NCBI RefSeq assembly: GCF_013282095.1
Contig: NZ_BLTJ01000006.1
Location: forward strand, 172,318-236,317
Length of the DNA: 64,000 nucleotides
Source: Enterocloster alcoholdehydrogenati
GTDB taxonomy: Bacteria > Bacillota > Clostridia > Lachnospirales > Lachnospiraceae
Reading direction: 5' to 3'
Positions 27,429 through 36,685 of the stretch are shown here, piece after piece (position 1 is the first letter of the stretch; every line of letters starts with the position of its first letter). Made by a program: the position numbers and the translations under genes. The notes under the pieces are model-generated. The model was not told where the DNA came from. It ran no database searches and was given only the letters and a program-made list of their open reading frames with translations.

Positions 27429-28343
27429 ATGACTCAACCATACGATCTGATCATCATCGGTTCCGGTCCTGCGGGACTGGCAGCAGCCGTATATGCCCAG
27501 AGGGCAAGGCTGAATACACTTATTTTAGAAAAGGCCATGGTAAGCGGCGGACAGGTACTGACGACCTATGAGGTAGACAACTACCCTGGACTTCCAGGCA
27601 TCGGCGGATATGATCTGGGACTGAAGCTCAGAGAGCATGCGGACCGTCTGGGCGCTGAATTTAAAGAAGAAGAGGTGCTTTCCATACAGGACGGACCAGT
27701 AAAAAGGGTTATCTGCCAGGGAAATACCTATGAGACAAAGACACTTATTCTTGCTACGGGAGCCATCCACAGAAAGCTGGGGATTCCAGGTGAGGAGAAG
27801 TTTGCAGGAACAGGTGTTTCCTACTGCGCTACCTGCGACGGCGCTTTCTTCCGCAATAAGACAGCTGCTGTCATCGGCGGAGGAGATGTTGCCGTAGAGG
27901 ACGCCATTTTCCTGGCAAGAATGTGCAGCAAGGTATATCTGATCCACAGAAGAGATGAACTGCGGGCGGCAAAGAGTCTTCAGGAAAGCCTGTTTGCTCT
28001 TGAAAATGTGGAGGTTCTCTGGGATACAGTAGCAGATTCCATCGAAGGAGGAAACGCCGTAGAAAAGCTGAAGCTGACAAATGTAAAAACCGGCGAACAG
28101 CGTGAACTGCCTCTCCAGGGTGTATTTATTGCTGTGGGAATCTCGCCGGAGAGCGGGGCTTTTGCAAGGCTGGTTGATATGGAGCATGGATACATTAAGG
28201 CGGGTGAGGACGGCGTTACCTCTGCTCCGGGTATTTTTGCGGCAGGAGATGTGAGAACAAAGGGACTCAGACAGATCATCACAGCCGCTGCAGACGGGGC
28301 CAATGCGGTGACCAGCGCAGAGCGCTATCTTGCAGCCCATTAG
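27429..28343 (+). CDS. trxB: Thioredoxin reductase-like flavoprotein
   Basis: 304 aa. FAD-binding GSGPAGLAAAVYA at residues 11-23, redox-active CATC (in GVSYCATCDGAFF), NADPH-binding GGGDVAVEDA and the C-terminal FAD motif FAAGDVRTKGLRQI. Reduces thioredoxin or a related partner in the cytosol. No thioredoxin gene is adjacent, and the NADPH motif GGGDVAVE fits a standard low-Mr TrxB. Next gene follows after 15 bp. Confidence 0.9.
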   Translation: MTQPYDLIIIGSGPAGLAAAVYAQRARLNTLILEKAMVSGGQVLTTYEVDNYPGLPGIGGYDLGLKLREHADRLGAEFKEEEVLSIQDGPVKRVICQGNTYETKTLILATGAIHRKLGIPGEEKFAGTGVSYCATCDGAFFRNKTAAVIGGGDVAVEDAIFLARMCSKVYLIHRRDELRAAKSLQESLFALENVEVLWDTVADSIEGGNAVEKLKLTNVKTGEQRELPLQGVFIAVGISPESGAFARLVDMEHGYIKAGEDGVTSAPGIFAAGDVRTKGLRQIITAAADGANAVTSAERYLAAH

Positions 28344-28358
28344 GAGGATAAAAATCAG

Positions 28359-29543
28359 ATGAAAACATGGAAGAAGGTACTGATCATCGGCAGTCTGTGC
28401 ACGCTGGCAGGCGCATTTACCGCGCTGGGAGCTCCGGGATATGAAAATATTGCTGTTTCCAGGGTAAGCGGTTCTGTTAATATCCGCACAGAGGCCAATA
28501 CCTCCAGCACTGTTGTGGGCAAGATCAACAATGACTGTGCGGCTGAGATTTTGGAAACCGTGGAGGGGGAGGGCGGACAGTGGTATAAGATCCGTTCCGG
28601 CTCTGTTACCGGCTATATCAAGGCCGAGTATTTCGTTACAGGAGAGGCAGCCGCTGCAAAAGCAAAAGAGGTGGGGCACACCTACGGCACCATAAAAGGC
28701 GCGACGACTGTACGTCTGCGGGAAACTCCTGATTTAAACGGAAGGACACTGACCCTTTTATCTCAGGGCGCCATATGCTCAGTTACGGGACAGGAAGGGG
28801 ATTTTTATAAGGTAGCTGTGGACACGGATCTGGAGGGGTATGTGTCCAAAGAGTACATAGAAACAGAAACCGAGTTTAAGGAGGCTGTATCCACGGAAGA
28901 AGAGCAGGCTCAGGCAGAGGAAAAGGCTCAGGCCCAGAAAGAGGCTGACGCGGCGATCCAGGCTCTGGAGCAGGCAAAGGCCCAGCAGCAGGACAGCGGA
29001 TTTTCCTCCGCTTCCAAAAAGACCAGCTCCGGGATCCCGGTTATTGAGGCCAACCCGGAAAAGGGCACTCAGGAAAATGTAGCCGCTCCTGTTGTTTCAA
29101 AGCCTGAAGATGTAGCAAAGAATACTCAGACCGATTCCAATGGCCCGTCAGCAGGGAATGAGGACAGCTCCAAGGTAGTATCCGCCTCACGCAACGCCGT
29201 GGTGGCATATGCCAAACAGTTTTTGGGCAATCCTTATGTATATGGCGGGACAAGCCTTACAAACGGAGCGGATTGTTCCGGTTTCGTTATGAGCGTATTT
29301 TCCCATTTTGGCATCAGCACCGGGAGAAGTTCGCGGGAACAGGCAGGAAAGGGAAAAACCATCTCTGTGAACGAGGTACAGCCGGGAGATCTGCTCTTTT
29401 ATGCCGGCGGCGACTACATCAACCATGTGGGGATTTATGTGGGGGACGGAAAGATTATCCATGCCAGCAACCCCGCGACCGGTATCTGCTACGCGCCGGC
29501 CAATTACAGAACACCCTGCAAGGCGATCAGCTTTTTTGACTAA
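28359..29543 (+). CDS. Secreted SH3-domain NlpC/P60 peptidoglycan hydrolase
   Basis: 394 aa. Signal peptide 1-25; two bacterial SH3 domains (about 32-95 and 105-168, with VNIRTEANTSSTVVGKI and VRLRETPDLNGRTL); an Ala/Gln/Glu-rich probably helical linker (175-275); C-terminal NlpC/P60 cysteine peptidase with catalytic Cys in GADCSGFVMS, His in NHVGIYVGDGK and a polar residue in IIHASN. Cleaves peptide stems of peptidoglycan, probably gamma-D-Glu to diamino acid bonds. TAGGAGG precedes ATG 28359. Probably co-transcribed with trxB. Confidence 0.92.
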   Translation: MKTWKKVLIIGSLCTLAGAFTALGAPGYENIAVSRVSGSVNIRTEANTSSTVVGKINNDCAAEILETVEGEGGQWYKIRSGSVTGYIKAEYFVTGEAAAAKAKEVGHTYGTIKGATTVRLRETPDLNGRTLTLLSQGAICSVTGQEGDFYKVAVDTDLEGYVSKEYIETETEFKEAVSTEEEQAQAEEKAQAQKEADAAIQALEQAKAQQQDSGFSSASKKTSSGIPVIEANPEKGTQENVAAPVVSKPEDVAKNTQTDSNGPSAGNEDSSKVVSASRNAVVAYAKQFLGNPYVYGGTSLTNGADCSGFVMSVFSHFGISTGRSSREQAGKGKTISVNEVQPGDLLFYAGGDYINHVGIYVGDGKIIHASNPATGICYAPANYRTPCKAISFFD

Positions 29544-29687
29544 AAGAGAATGATACGGAGTCGGGATTGATGGGATGAGAGAATGTCAGTTTGCATGGCG
29601 GCTTGAGATGGATGGAATCTGGAAAACAAAATAAGGAGGAGTTTTCCTGTAAATACAGCGACAAGCGGGAAAATTCTGTGAAAAGAG

Positions 29688-29725
29688 GCTGCGGCTGGCG
29701 CATTTATGCGTCGGCCGCAGCTTTT
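29688..29725 (+). terminator. Terminator after the NlpC/P60 gene
   Basis: GCTGCGGCTGGCGCA pairs with TGCGTCGGCCGCAGC around TTTA, then TTTT. Confidence 0.85.
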
Positions 29726-29938
29726 GACTGTGAGAAAATAAAAATATAATCAGGGGAAATAATCAGTTGATGCTGTTGATTAAACTGCATTTCAATCCGT
29801 TTGTACATAAGAAGAACGTCATACATATCCGACGCACTTAGGGATATTCAGCCAACAGGATACGATCAGATTTATTTTTGGTACTTTACAAATTCCTGCA
29901 AAGATTTTACGAAATTCATCTTCCGAAATTTACATTTA

Positions 29939-29956
29939 TTCTTTAAGATTAAAGAA
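29939..29956 (+). promoter_or_regulatory. Inverted repeat upstream of the sugar ABC operon
   Basis: TTCTTTAA-GA-TTAAAGAA, perfect 8-bp arms, 32 bp before the start codon. It could be an operator for a LacI/AraC-type sugar regulator not encoded nearby. The preceding ~200 bp (29730-29938) is AT-rich with no gene; no promoter stands out. Confidence 0.45.
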
Positions 29957-29987
29957 CATACTTAGAATGATTAGGAGGAATGGAGTA

Positions 29988-31412
29988 ATGAAAAGAAGTG
30001 TAAAATCTTTGATGGCGTTGGCCATGGCAGTTTCAATGGCTATATTATCAGGCTGCGGTGCGGCTGCGCCAGGAAACAGCATCCAGGATACTGCAGGTTT
30101 ATCTAAGGGACAGACCAGTGTGGAGGGGGAAAACCAGACAGGAAATAAGGCAGAGAACAATACAGAAGCAAATGCGGAAGTAAACAGTTCAACTGGAGAG
30201 AAAACAGTAATCGAATATTGGCATTGTAATGCGGAAACACAGGGAGGATTGGTGGTAGACGAGCTGGTTAGGCAATTTAACGAAAGTAATGACCACATCC
30301 AGGTAGTGGCAAAATATAACCCGGATATGTATAAGGGGCTGATGCAGAATCTTCAGGCAGAGGCGGCAGCCGGCAATTCTCCGGCTCTGGTGCAGATTGG
30401 ATGGGCATTCCTGGATTATTTTTCTAATAACTTCTCCTATGTGCCCCCTCAGGAAGCGATTGACAAGTTTGACAAGGAGGAAGCAAGTTTCCTTCAAGAC
30501 AAATTTCTTCCCAATATCCTTGAACTGGCTGTAAACAGTGAGGGTTCACAGGTGGGCATCCCATATTCATTAAGTAATCCAGTCCTTTACATCAATAAGG
30601 ACATTTTAAGAGAGGCAGGACTTCCTGAAAATGGCCCCACCACCTGGCAGGAGGTCAGTGAGTTTGCAAAGATCATTAAGGAAAAAACTGGAAAATATGG
30701 ATTTTATATGCAGGAGCCAGCGGATTTCTGGGCACAGCAGGGTTTGATTGAAAGCAGCGGCGCTAAGATGCTGACCACCAATGGGGAAGGTAAAAAAGAG
30801 GCTTCCTTTGCTACGGAGGATGGAATTGCAGCCATGCAATTGCTGGCTGATATGGTAAAGGATCAGACTGCTTTACATATTTCTTGGGAGGAAGGCTGCC
30901 AGAGCTTTATTGATGGTAACTGCGCCATGCTTTACACCACCATTGCCAGAAGGGCTTCCGTACAGAAGGGGGCGCAGTTTGATGTGGCAACTGTAAAATC
31001 TCCTCTGTGGAATGACAAGGAGCGCATGGTTCCAGCAGGCGGATGTTTTCTGGCTATCACGGCTCAGGGTGACGATCAGATCAAGGCGGCATGGGAATTT
31101 GAAAAGTTCCTTTACAGTGTGGAATCCATGGCAGCTTGGACAGAAGGAACTGGCTATGTTCCTCCAAGAAAAGATGTGGCCGGAGCTGAGAACGGACTTA
31201 AGACATTTCTTGCTGAGAACAAGATGATGAACGCAGCTATCGAGCAAATGGACGGAGTTGTTCCGTGGACGGCGTTCCCAGGAGATGCAGGCCTTCAGGC
31301 AGAGCAGATGCTTTTAGATATGAGGGATCAGATTTTGGGCGGACAGGTCACTGCAGAGTATGGAATGAAGGCAACACAGGATGCCATCAACCAACTGCTG
31401 TCAGCACAGTAA
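29988..31412 (+). CDS. Sugar ABC transporter substrate-binding lipoprotein
   Basis: 474 aa. Lipoprotein signal peptide with lipobox LSGC, Cys at residue 23; a low-complexity Asn/Glu spacer to ~65; then an extracellular-solute-binding family 1 fold (VIEYWHCNAETQGGLVVDEL; FIDGNCAMLYTTIARRAS; NKDILREAGLPENGPTTWQE). UgpB/MalE-like; the sugar cannot be predicted. Start ATG 29988 follows AGGAGG; ATG 29967 lies upstream of that site. First of five genes. Confidence 0.92.
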   Translation: MKRSVKSLMALAMAVSMAILSGCGAAAPGNSIQDTAGLSKGQTSVEGENQTGNKAENNTEANAEVNSSTGEKTVIEYWHCNAETQGGLVVDELVRQFNESNDHIQVVAKYNPDMYKGLMQNLQAEAAAGNSPALVQIGWAFLDYFSNNFSYVPPQEAIDKFDKEEASFLQDKFLPNILELAVNSEGSQVGIPYSLSNPVLYINKDILREAGLPENGPTTWQEVSEFAKIIKEKTGKYGFYMQEPADFWAQQGLIESSGAKMLTTNGEGKKEASFATEDGIAAMQLLADMVKDQTALHISWEEGCQSFIDGNCAMLYTTIARRASVQKGAQFDVATVKSPLWNDKERMVPAGGCFLAITAQGDDQIKAAWEFEKFLYSVESMAAWTEGTGYVPPRKDVAGAENGLKTFLAENKMMNAAIEQMDGVVPWTAFPGDAGLQAEQMLLDMRDQILGGQVTAEYGMKATQDAINQLLSAQ

Positions 31413-31546
31413 CTGGTTGGAGGCGGCACAGTACCTGGCTTGTAATTTGAATGGGAACTACAATAGCCGCAGTCCTTACAATAAACTGGAGCGGGTATCT
31501 CTGGAATATATGGGGGTATCTGCCCCTTTATGGAGGTAAAATTAGA

Positions 31547-32437
31547 TTGAATCAGGAAGAAAAAAAGCAGACATTGCTGGGATACCTGTTTCTTGTGCCA
31601 TCCCTGGCAGTGTTTGCAGTGTTCATGTTTTATCCTTTGTTTTATACAGTTTATCTCAGCTTTTTTGAGTGGAATATGGTTAAACCGGTAAAAAAGTTTG
31701 TGGGTCTGGCTAATTATACGGCTATTTTTAAGGATCCGAATTCCTGGAAGATTGCAGGCAATACGGTTGTGTATATTCTTGTGCTTTTAGTGCTGAATTT
31801 TGTGTTGCCCTATATCCTTTCTTTTATTCTGTCAGCTGTGATCAAGAGGGGAAAGGGGGTTTATAAAGCGCTTTTTTTTCTGCCCAGTGTTATATCCCTG
31901 GTGGTGGGATCCATCCTGTATATTTGGATTTTGAATCCGATTTCCGGTCCAGTGGCCATTATATTAAAGCATTTTGGCCTGACACTTCCCTTTTGGTCCA
32001 AGGCGGAGGGATGGGTAATCGCAGTGCTGAGTGTAATTACCTCATGGAAGGTATTTGGCTATAATTTCATCATCATATTGGCAGGTGTATCCGGTGTATC
32101 CACAGAAGTAATTGAGGTAGCCAGACTGGACAACATTCCTTTGTGGAAAATATTTCGCGACATGGTGGTTCCCATGAGTTCGGCTACGGGAATCTACGTG
32201 TTTATAATTACCATTGTACAGGGACTTCAGTATGTATTTACACCCATCAAAGTGGTGACTCAGGGTGGCCCAAACTACGCCAGTTCAAACTTAATATATA
32301 TGTCTTACCATGAGGCATTTACCCTGTACCGTACGGGCACTTCATCAGCCGTATCAGTGATTACCATGGTGCTGTTTATCGCGCTGTTGTTGCTGGAATT
32401 CAGGTTTGTGGAAAAGGGGGTATATTATGAAAATTAA
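31547..32437 (+). CDS. Sugar ABC transporter permease, UgpA/MalF type
   Basis: 296 aa, about six transmembrane helices. EAA loop EVIEVARLDNIPLWKIFRDM contacts the ATPase. Start TTG 31547 follows TGGAGGT by 10 nt; the frame stays open upstream to ATG 31451 but that would place 32 non-family residues before the first helix. 134 bp after the binding-protein gene. Confidence 0.87.
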   Translation: MNQEEKKQTLLGYLFLVPSLAVFAVFMFYPLFYTVYLSFFEWNMVKPVKKFVGLANYTAIFKDPNSWKIAGNTVVYILVLLVLNFVLPYILSFILSAVIKRGKGVYKALFFLPSVISLVVGSILYIWILNPISGPVAIILKHFGLTLPFWSKAEGWVIAVLSVITSWKVFGYNFIIILAGVSGVSTEVIEVARLDNIPLWKIFRDMVVPMSSATGIYVFIITIVQGLQYVFTPIKVVTQGGPNYASSNLIYMSYHEAFTLYRTGTSSAVSVITMVLFIALLLLEFRFVEKGVYYEN

Positions 32438-33251
32438 AGAAATGCAGCTGGGATGGCACCTTCTTCTTTTGTGTGCTGTGTTTCTCATGCTGATCCCCAT
32501 TGTGTTTGCTGTGTCCAATTCCTTTAAATCCATGCAGGATGCCTTCAATACAGTATTTGAGATTATCCCGGCTAGGCCCACAGTGGAGAACTATCTCCAT
32601 GTATTTAGTAAGCTCCCCTTTTTGAGGATTACACTGAATACATTTTTGATTGTTGCCACTGTAACTATTTTTAAGACGGTTACCAGCCTGTTTGCTGCGT
32701 ATTCCTTTGTTTATTTCGATTTTAAGGGGAAGGGAATTCTGTACTTTATCATGCTGTCTACTATGTTCATACCATTTACCGTTACAATGATTCCCAACTA
32801 TCTTATGATTTCCAAAATCGGTCTTAGTGACAAAATATGGGGTGTTGCTCTGCCCCAGTTGGCCGATGTGCTGGGAATATTTCTCCTGCGCCAATCCATG
32901 CGGGGAATTCCCAGGGCTCTTATTGAAGCGGCAAAGATGGAAAATGTGAAGAATCTGAAAATCATGAAGGATATCATTATACCATTGGTACGGCCCTCCA
33001 TTATTTCCACGGGAATCATTTTTTTCATCAATTCCTGGAACGAGTATGTGTGGCCGGTTCTTATACTGAAAAGCAAGGAGAATTACACTCTGTCGTTGGC
33101 CTTGCAGATGTATATAAGTGCAGAGGGAGGAACAGAGTTTACCATAGCAATGGCTGTTTCGGTTATGACCATGATTGTTCCGCTGACATTGTATATCCTC
33201 TTTCAGAGATATATCATCAATACCTTTGCCATGTCGGGCATTAAGGGGTAA
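32427..33251 (+). CDS. Sugar ABC transporter permease, UgpE/MalG type
   Basis: 274 aa with six predicted helices and EAA loop RALIEAAKMENVKNLKIMKD. Start ATG 32427 follows AAGGGGG and overlaps the preceding permease by 11 bp. The two permeases should form the heterodimeric channel. Confidence 0.9.
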   Translation: MKIKEMQLGWHLLLLCAVFLMLIPIVFAVSNSFKSMQDAFNTVFEIIPARPTVENYLHVFSKLPFLRITLNTFLIVATVTIFKTVTSLFAAYSFVYFDFKGKGILYFIMLSTMFIPFTVTMIPNYLMISKIGLSDKIWGVALPQLADVLGIFLLRQSMRGIPRALIEAAKMENVKNLKIMKDIIIPLVRPSIISTGIIFFINSWNEYVWPVLILKSKENYTLSLALQMYISAEGGTEFTIAMAVSVMTMIVPLTLYILFQRYIINTFAMSGIKG

Positions 33252-33291
33252 GGGGAATTTGCAGTTTTGGAAGTCTGATAAGGAGAAATAA

Positions 33292-34470
33292 ATGAAAAAC
33301 ATAGTATTTGACCATGTAGTAAAGGCTTATGACAGTAATGTAATCGTTAAGGATCTGAGTATGGAAATCAGGGAAGGAGAGCGTCTGATTCTATTGGGAC
33401 CTTCCGGGTGCGGCAAATCAACCACCCTGCGAATGATTGCGGGTTTAGAGAAACTTAGCGGGGGAAATCTCTATATGAATGACAGATTGGTAAACAATGT
33501 ACCTTGTGGGGAGAGGAATGTGTCCATGGTATTTCAAAATTATGCTTTGTTCCCTCATATGACAGTGCAGAATAATATCATTTATGGCTTAAAAGCCCAC
33601 AAGATGGATCCATCAGAGATAAAGTCTCGGCTTTTAGAGGTTCTGGATATGCTGGACTTGAAGGGCTTGGAGGATCGTAAACCCAAGGATCTCTCAGGCG
33701 GCCAGCGCCAGAGGGTAGCGCTGGCCAGGGCAGTGGTGAAACGTTCGGATTATTTCCTTCTGGACGAACCACTTTCCAACCTAGATGCCCAGCTTAGGCT
33801 GCGGGCACGGAAAGAGCTGGTGAAAATCCATGAGAGGTATCATCAGACCCTTGTATATGTAACCCATGATCAGATTGAGGCCATGACCGTGGGACAGCGC
33901 ATTGCTCTTATGTACGAGGGGAAAATGCAGATGCTGGATACTCCCTCTAATGTATATAACCGTCCCGCAAATGTATTTACTGCAAAGTTCATTGGATCCC
34001 CTTCCATGAATATTGTAGAGGCATCCTATACCAAGGGAACACTGGTGATTGGAAAACAGGTAATCTGTCTGCCGGATATGTGGTCCAGATTAGCTTCACA
34101 TAATGAGTCTGATCGTTTGTTCCTGGGAATCCGTCCAGAGCACATGGTTTTGCTGCGTAGGCATCAGGATAATACTCTGGAGGGAATTGTAAAATATGTG
34201 GAGGATTATGGTAACCGGTACGGTGTGTATGTACATATGGATAATATGGAGTTGATCGCAGTGAGTGACGGAGATATCCCGGCTCCGGGAGAAAGAATAT
34301 TCATTCAATTGGATTTTGACAAAATGCATCTCTTTGACAGGGATACCCAGATTTCTCTGGGTTATCCTGAGCAGTTAAGGGCCGCCAAGGAGCCGTATAT
34401 AGTTCAGAATGGGGTCAGGAAGAAGGGAGAAAAGGACAATGGCTTTGCTCATCAGTACCAATATGTATAA
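33292..34470 (+). CDS. Sugar ABC transporter ATPase (MsmK/UgpC type)
   Basis: 392 aa. Walker A GPSGCGKST, signature LSGGQRQRV, Walker B YFLLDEPLSNLD, switch His VTHDQIEAMT, then a C-terminal TOBE/OB regulatory region from ~240 (FLGIRPEHMVLL). Powers the permease pair. It is encoded in the operon, whereas many Firmicutes share one ATPase between several sugar systems. ATAAGGAG precedes ATG 33292. Overlaps the isomerase gene by 32 bp. Confidence 0.93.
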   Translation: MKNIVFDHVVKAYDSNVIVKDLSMEIREGERLILLGPSGCGKSTTLRMIAGLEKLSGGNLYMNDRLVNNVPCGERNVSMVFQNYALFPHMTVQNNIIYGLKAHKMDPSEIKSRLLEVLDMLDLKGLEDRKPKDLSGGQRQRVALARAVVKRSDYFLLDEPLSNLDAQLRLRARKELVKIHERYHQTLVYVTHDQIEAMTVGQRIALMYEGKMQMLDTPSNVYNRPANVFTAKFIGSPSMNIVEASYTKGTLVIGKQVICLPDMWSRLASHNESDRLFLGIRPEHMVLLRRHQDNTLEGIVKYVEDYGNRYGVYVHMDNMELIAVSDGDIPAPGERIFIQLDFDKMHLFDRDTQISLGYPEQLRAAKEPYIVQNGVRKKGEKDNGFAHQYQYV

Positions 34471-35230
34471 GGCGGAGGAATTTAAGAGAGTCCTGTCATA
34501 TGTGGCTAAATGGAAGGGACAGGTGGGGGTGGAAGTATTTCCTATGTTCCATCAGCAGATATTTGCCTCCCTACTAGAGGGGAGCATGGACATTCTGAGC
34601 CATGTTCCCATTAGTTTTCACGGTCCCTATTACAAGGCAGAGCATTCAGCACTTCAGGGATCCGCAGAGTATGAATATACTATGGAGCTGGTGGTGCAGA
34701 CACTTCAATATTCAGAGAGGCTTAATAGCCGTTATATGGTTTTCCATCACAATAACTGCGTTGTCAGGGATAAGGAGAGGATGATCAGGGATTCCTGCAT
34801 GAATTACCGCAGGGTGGAGGAACTGTTTCGCCCCTCTGGAATACCGGTGGCCGTGGAGAATGCAGGGGTCATGGATCGGAATAATATGCTGCTGGACGAG
34901 AATGAGTTTGTTTCTTTGTGCCAGACGGAAAAGTACCCGGTGCTCATAGACATCGGACATACCCACGCCAATGGGTGGAACCTGTGTAATGTTATGGAAC
35001 GTCTTCGGGGACAGATTGTGGCGTACCATCTTCACAATAATGACGGAGTTCATGATAATCACAGGCGAATTGAGGACGGAACCTTGGATTTTGGCAGCTT
35101 CCTGACCTGGTTTAGGAAATATACCCCTCAGGCCGACCTGGTAGTGGAATACGGCATGGAGACAGCGGATGACTGTGAGGGCATTGCGGAGGATGTGGAG
35201 TGGCTACTGGCCTTTGAAAACAGTTTGTAG
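34439..35230 (+). CDS. Sugar phosphate isomerase/epimerase-like TIM-barrel protein
   Basis: 263 aa, AP-endonuclease-2-like xylose-isomerase TIM barrel. The expected metal ligands are visible: Glu in VAVENAG, Asp/His in LIDIGHTHANG, His in HLHNNDGVHDNHR and Glu in VVEYGMETADD. Probably an isomerase or epimerase acting on the sugar imported by the four genes before it. ATG 34439 follows AAGGGAG; it overlaps the ATPase gene. Confidence 0.85.
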   Translation: MALLISTNMYKAEEFKRVLSYVAKWKGQVGVEVFPMFHQQIFASLLEGSMDILSHVPISFHGPYYKAEHSALQGSAEYEYTMELVVQTLQYSERLNSRYMVFHHNNCVVRDKERMIRDSCMNYRRVEELFRPSGIPVAVENAGVMDRNNMLLDENEFVSLCQTEKYPVLIDIGHTHANGWNLCNVMERLRGQIVAYHLHNNDGVHDNHRRIEDGTLDFGSFLTWFRKYTPQADLVVEYGMETADDCEGIAEDVEWLLAFENSL

Positions 35231-35260
35231 TGGTTTGAAAAATGTAAGTTAATGAGTGAA

Positions 35261-35293
35261 AGCACGGATTAAACAGTTGTTCGTGCTTTTTTT
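35261..35293 (+). terminator. Terminator of the sugar ABC operon
   Basis: AGCACG pairs with CGTGCT around a 15-nt loop that can pair further (AAAC/GTT), followed by seven T. Confidence 0.75.
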
Positions 35294-35333
35294 GTCACGG
35301 TTATGATGGCAAGTGTTCATTTGTGGGTTTGTC

Positions 35334-35504
35334 ATGGGTTCCATGATGGAAATGTTGCAATCTCTTGAGGCTCATGGTAAGATAGATATGCTGTATTTAC
35401 AGGAACCGTATGAAAATATGATACGAGAAGAAATAGCGCGGCAGCATACAGGTAAGAAACCGGGGAGGGATGGTAATCAAAAAGAAAAAGGTAATCGTCA
35501 GTAA
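35334..35504 (+). CDS. Doubtful small open reading frame
   Basis: Up to 56 codons from ATG 35334 (MGSMMEMLQSLEAHGKIDML and a Lys/Arg/Gln-rich end); a GTG at 35313 would extend it. It has no ribosome binding site, sits right after a terminator and ends beside the tRNA-Pro terminator. The predicted helical content is compatible with a real peptide but no family is recognised. Listed for completeness. Confidence 0.25.
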   Translation: MGSMMEMLQSLEAHGKIDMLYLQEPYENMIREEIARQHTGKKPGRDGNQKEKGNRQ

Positions 35505-35505
35505 A

Positions 35506-35539
35506 CAAAAAGTTTCTGGTGAAATGAAACACCAGAAAC
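35506..35539 (-). terminator. Terminator of tRNA-Pro
   Basis: On the reverse strand GTTTCTGGTG pairs with CACCAGAAAC around an 8-nt loop, then TTTTTG. Confidence 0.8.
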
Positions 35540-35556
35540 CCTTGATTTAATAAAAA

Positions 35557-35630
35557 TCGGAGTAACAGGATTTGAACCTGCGACCTCTCGGCCCCCAGCC
35601 GAGCGCGCTACCAAGCTACGCCATACTCCG
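35557..35630 (-). tRNA. tRNA-Pro (anticodon GGG)
   Basis: Reverse strand. Acceptor CGGAGTA/TACTCCG, anticodon stem CTCGG/CCGAG with loop CTGGGGG (anticodon GGG), T arm GCAGG-TTCAAAT-CCTGT. CCA is not encoded. It has its own promoter and terminator. Confidence 0.95.
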
Positions 35631-35649
35631 TTGTTGAACTAACTATTGT

Positions 35650-35678
35650 AGTATAGCATAATTTTTTTGTTTTGAAAA
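35650..35678 (-). promoter_or_regulatory. Promoter of tRNA-Pro
   Basis: Reverse strand TTTTCA (35673-35678), 17-bp spacer, TATACT (35650-35655), 20 bp upstream of the tRNA. Confidence 0.6.
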
Positions 35679-35707
35679 GCCCTATTTTGAAAAAAATTGA
35701 AATTATT

Positions 35708-35796
35708 GTAATTATTCAGCTATATGTCAATTTGTAGAGAAATTTACTTATGCAAGCCAGCTTACAGCACATATTGACGCATGGCTGAATAGTTAC
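35708..35796. repeat. Dispersed foldback repeat, short copy
   Basis: Ends in imperfect inverted repeats (GTAATTATTCAGCTAT left; the right end reads ATGGCTGAATAGTTAC, the reverse complement of GTAACTATTCAGCCAT). The interior ATATGTCAATTTGT...ACTTATGCAAGCCA...GCATGGCTGAATAGTTAC matches the right part of 48978-49132. Compared with that copy it has lost the 3' half of the central stem. It is non-coding and MITE- or REP-like. Confidence 0.75.
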
Positions 35797-35882
35797 AAAT
35801 TATTTCAAAAACAGTATGTTTAACGGGGGATGATGAAACAGGCACGGCATAAGGAGGCCTGAAGTGGGAAAGGACATTTAAG

Positions 35883-36674
35883 ATGGAAAGAGAGAAGAAA
35901 AGAATTGTCAGCTTTGATCTTGATATGACGCTTTTGGATCATAAGACGTGGAAGATACCAGAGAGCGCTATGGAGGCGGTAGAACTTTTGCGGCGGGACA
36001 GTGTGATCGTGGTGGGCAGCGGACGCAACATGGATCTGGCGTTAAGTGTGGAGTACAGGGATCAGATCCGGCCGGATGCAATCATCCATATGAATGGCAC
36101 CAGGGTAACTGTCAAGGGAAAGACACTGTATGAGCATATTATGGACAAAGAACGTCTGCGCCGCCTTCTGGCCTATGGTGAGGAACGGGGAATTGCTCTT
36201 GGAGTAAGTATGGAGAACGGCGATTACTATACTGCGCCTGAGGTTGTGGAGCGGATGGATCTGCTCCGCTGGGGAGAGACCAGCCGGCGCTTTGAGGATC
36301 CGTGGAAACTGATGGAAATGCCGGTGCGTACCCTGGTATATGTGGGCGGACCGGAGAATGTGGCGGAACTGGAAGCCCATTTTCCTGAATTTAAGTTTCC
36401 CTTGTTTTCCGGGAAAATGGGGGCCGATGTGGTGGAAAAGGAAGCCTCCAAGGCAGAGGGGCTAAAGAGGCTCTGTCAATACTATGGAATGGAGCTGGGG
36501 CAGACGGCAGCATTTGGAGACAGCATGAATGATTATGAGATTGTTTCGCTGGCAGGAACCGGGATTGCAATGGGAAATGCGGTGGAGGAATTAAAGACAA
36601 TAGCGGATTATGTGACAGATGCGGTGGATCAGGACGGCGTGTGGAACGCCTGCCGTCATTTTGGGTGGATATAG
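35883..36674 (+). CDS. HAD-superfamily hydrolase, Cof/IIB type
   Basis: 263 aa. Motif I VSFDLDMTLLD (DxDxT nucleophile), motif II VVGSGRN, and motif IV FGDSMNDYEIVSLAG are intact; a IIB cap occupies ~80-180. Probably dephosphorylates a sugar phosphate or similar small metabolite. Start ATG 35883. The next gene starts 11 bp after its stop, so the two are one transcription unit. Confidence 0.88.
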   Translation: MEREKKRIVSFDLDMTLLDHKTWKIPESAMEAVELLRRDSVIVVGSGRNMDLALSVEYRDQIRPDAIIHMNGTRVTVKGKTLYEHIMDKERLRRLLAYGEERGIALGVSMENGDYYTAPEVVERMDLLRWGETSRRFEDPWKLMEMPVRTLVYVGGPENVAELEAHFPEFKFPLFSGKMGADVVEKEASKAEGLKRLCQYYGMELGQTAAFGDSMNDYEIVSLAGTGIAMGNAVEELKTIADYVTDAVDQDGVWNACRHFGWI

Positions 36675-36685
36675 GGAGAAGAGCA

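Noticed and set aside
27525..28679. Long reverse-strand open frame opposite trxB
   Set aside because: No ribosome binding site, no family resemblance, and it lies wholly opposite well-supported genes (trxB and NlpC/P60).
32400..33302. 300-codon reverse-strand open frame opposite the sugar permease
   Set aside because: Composition is a mirror of the membrane-protein gene (His/Gln/Asn-rich), and the plus strand gene has clear motifs.
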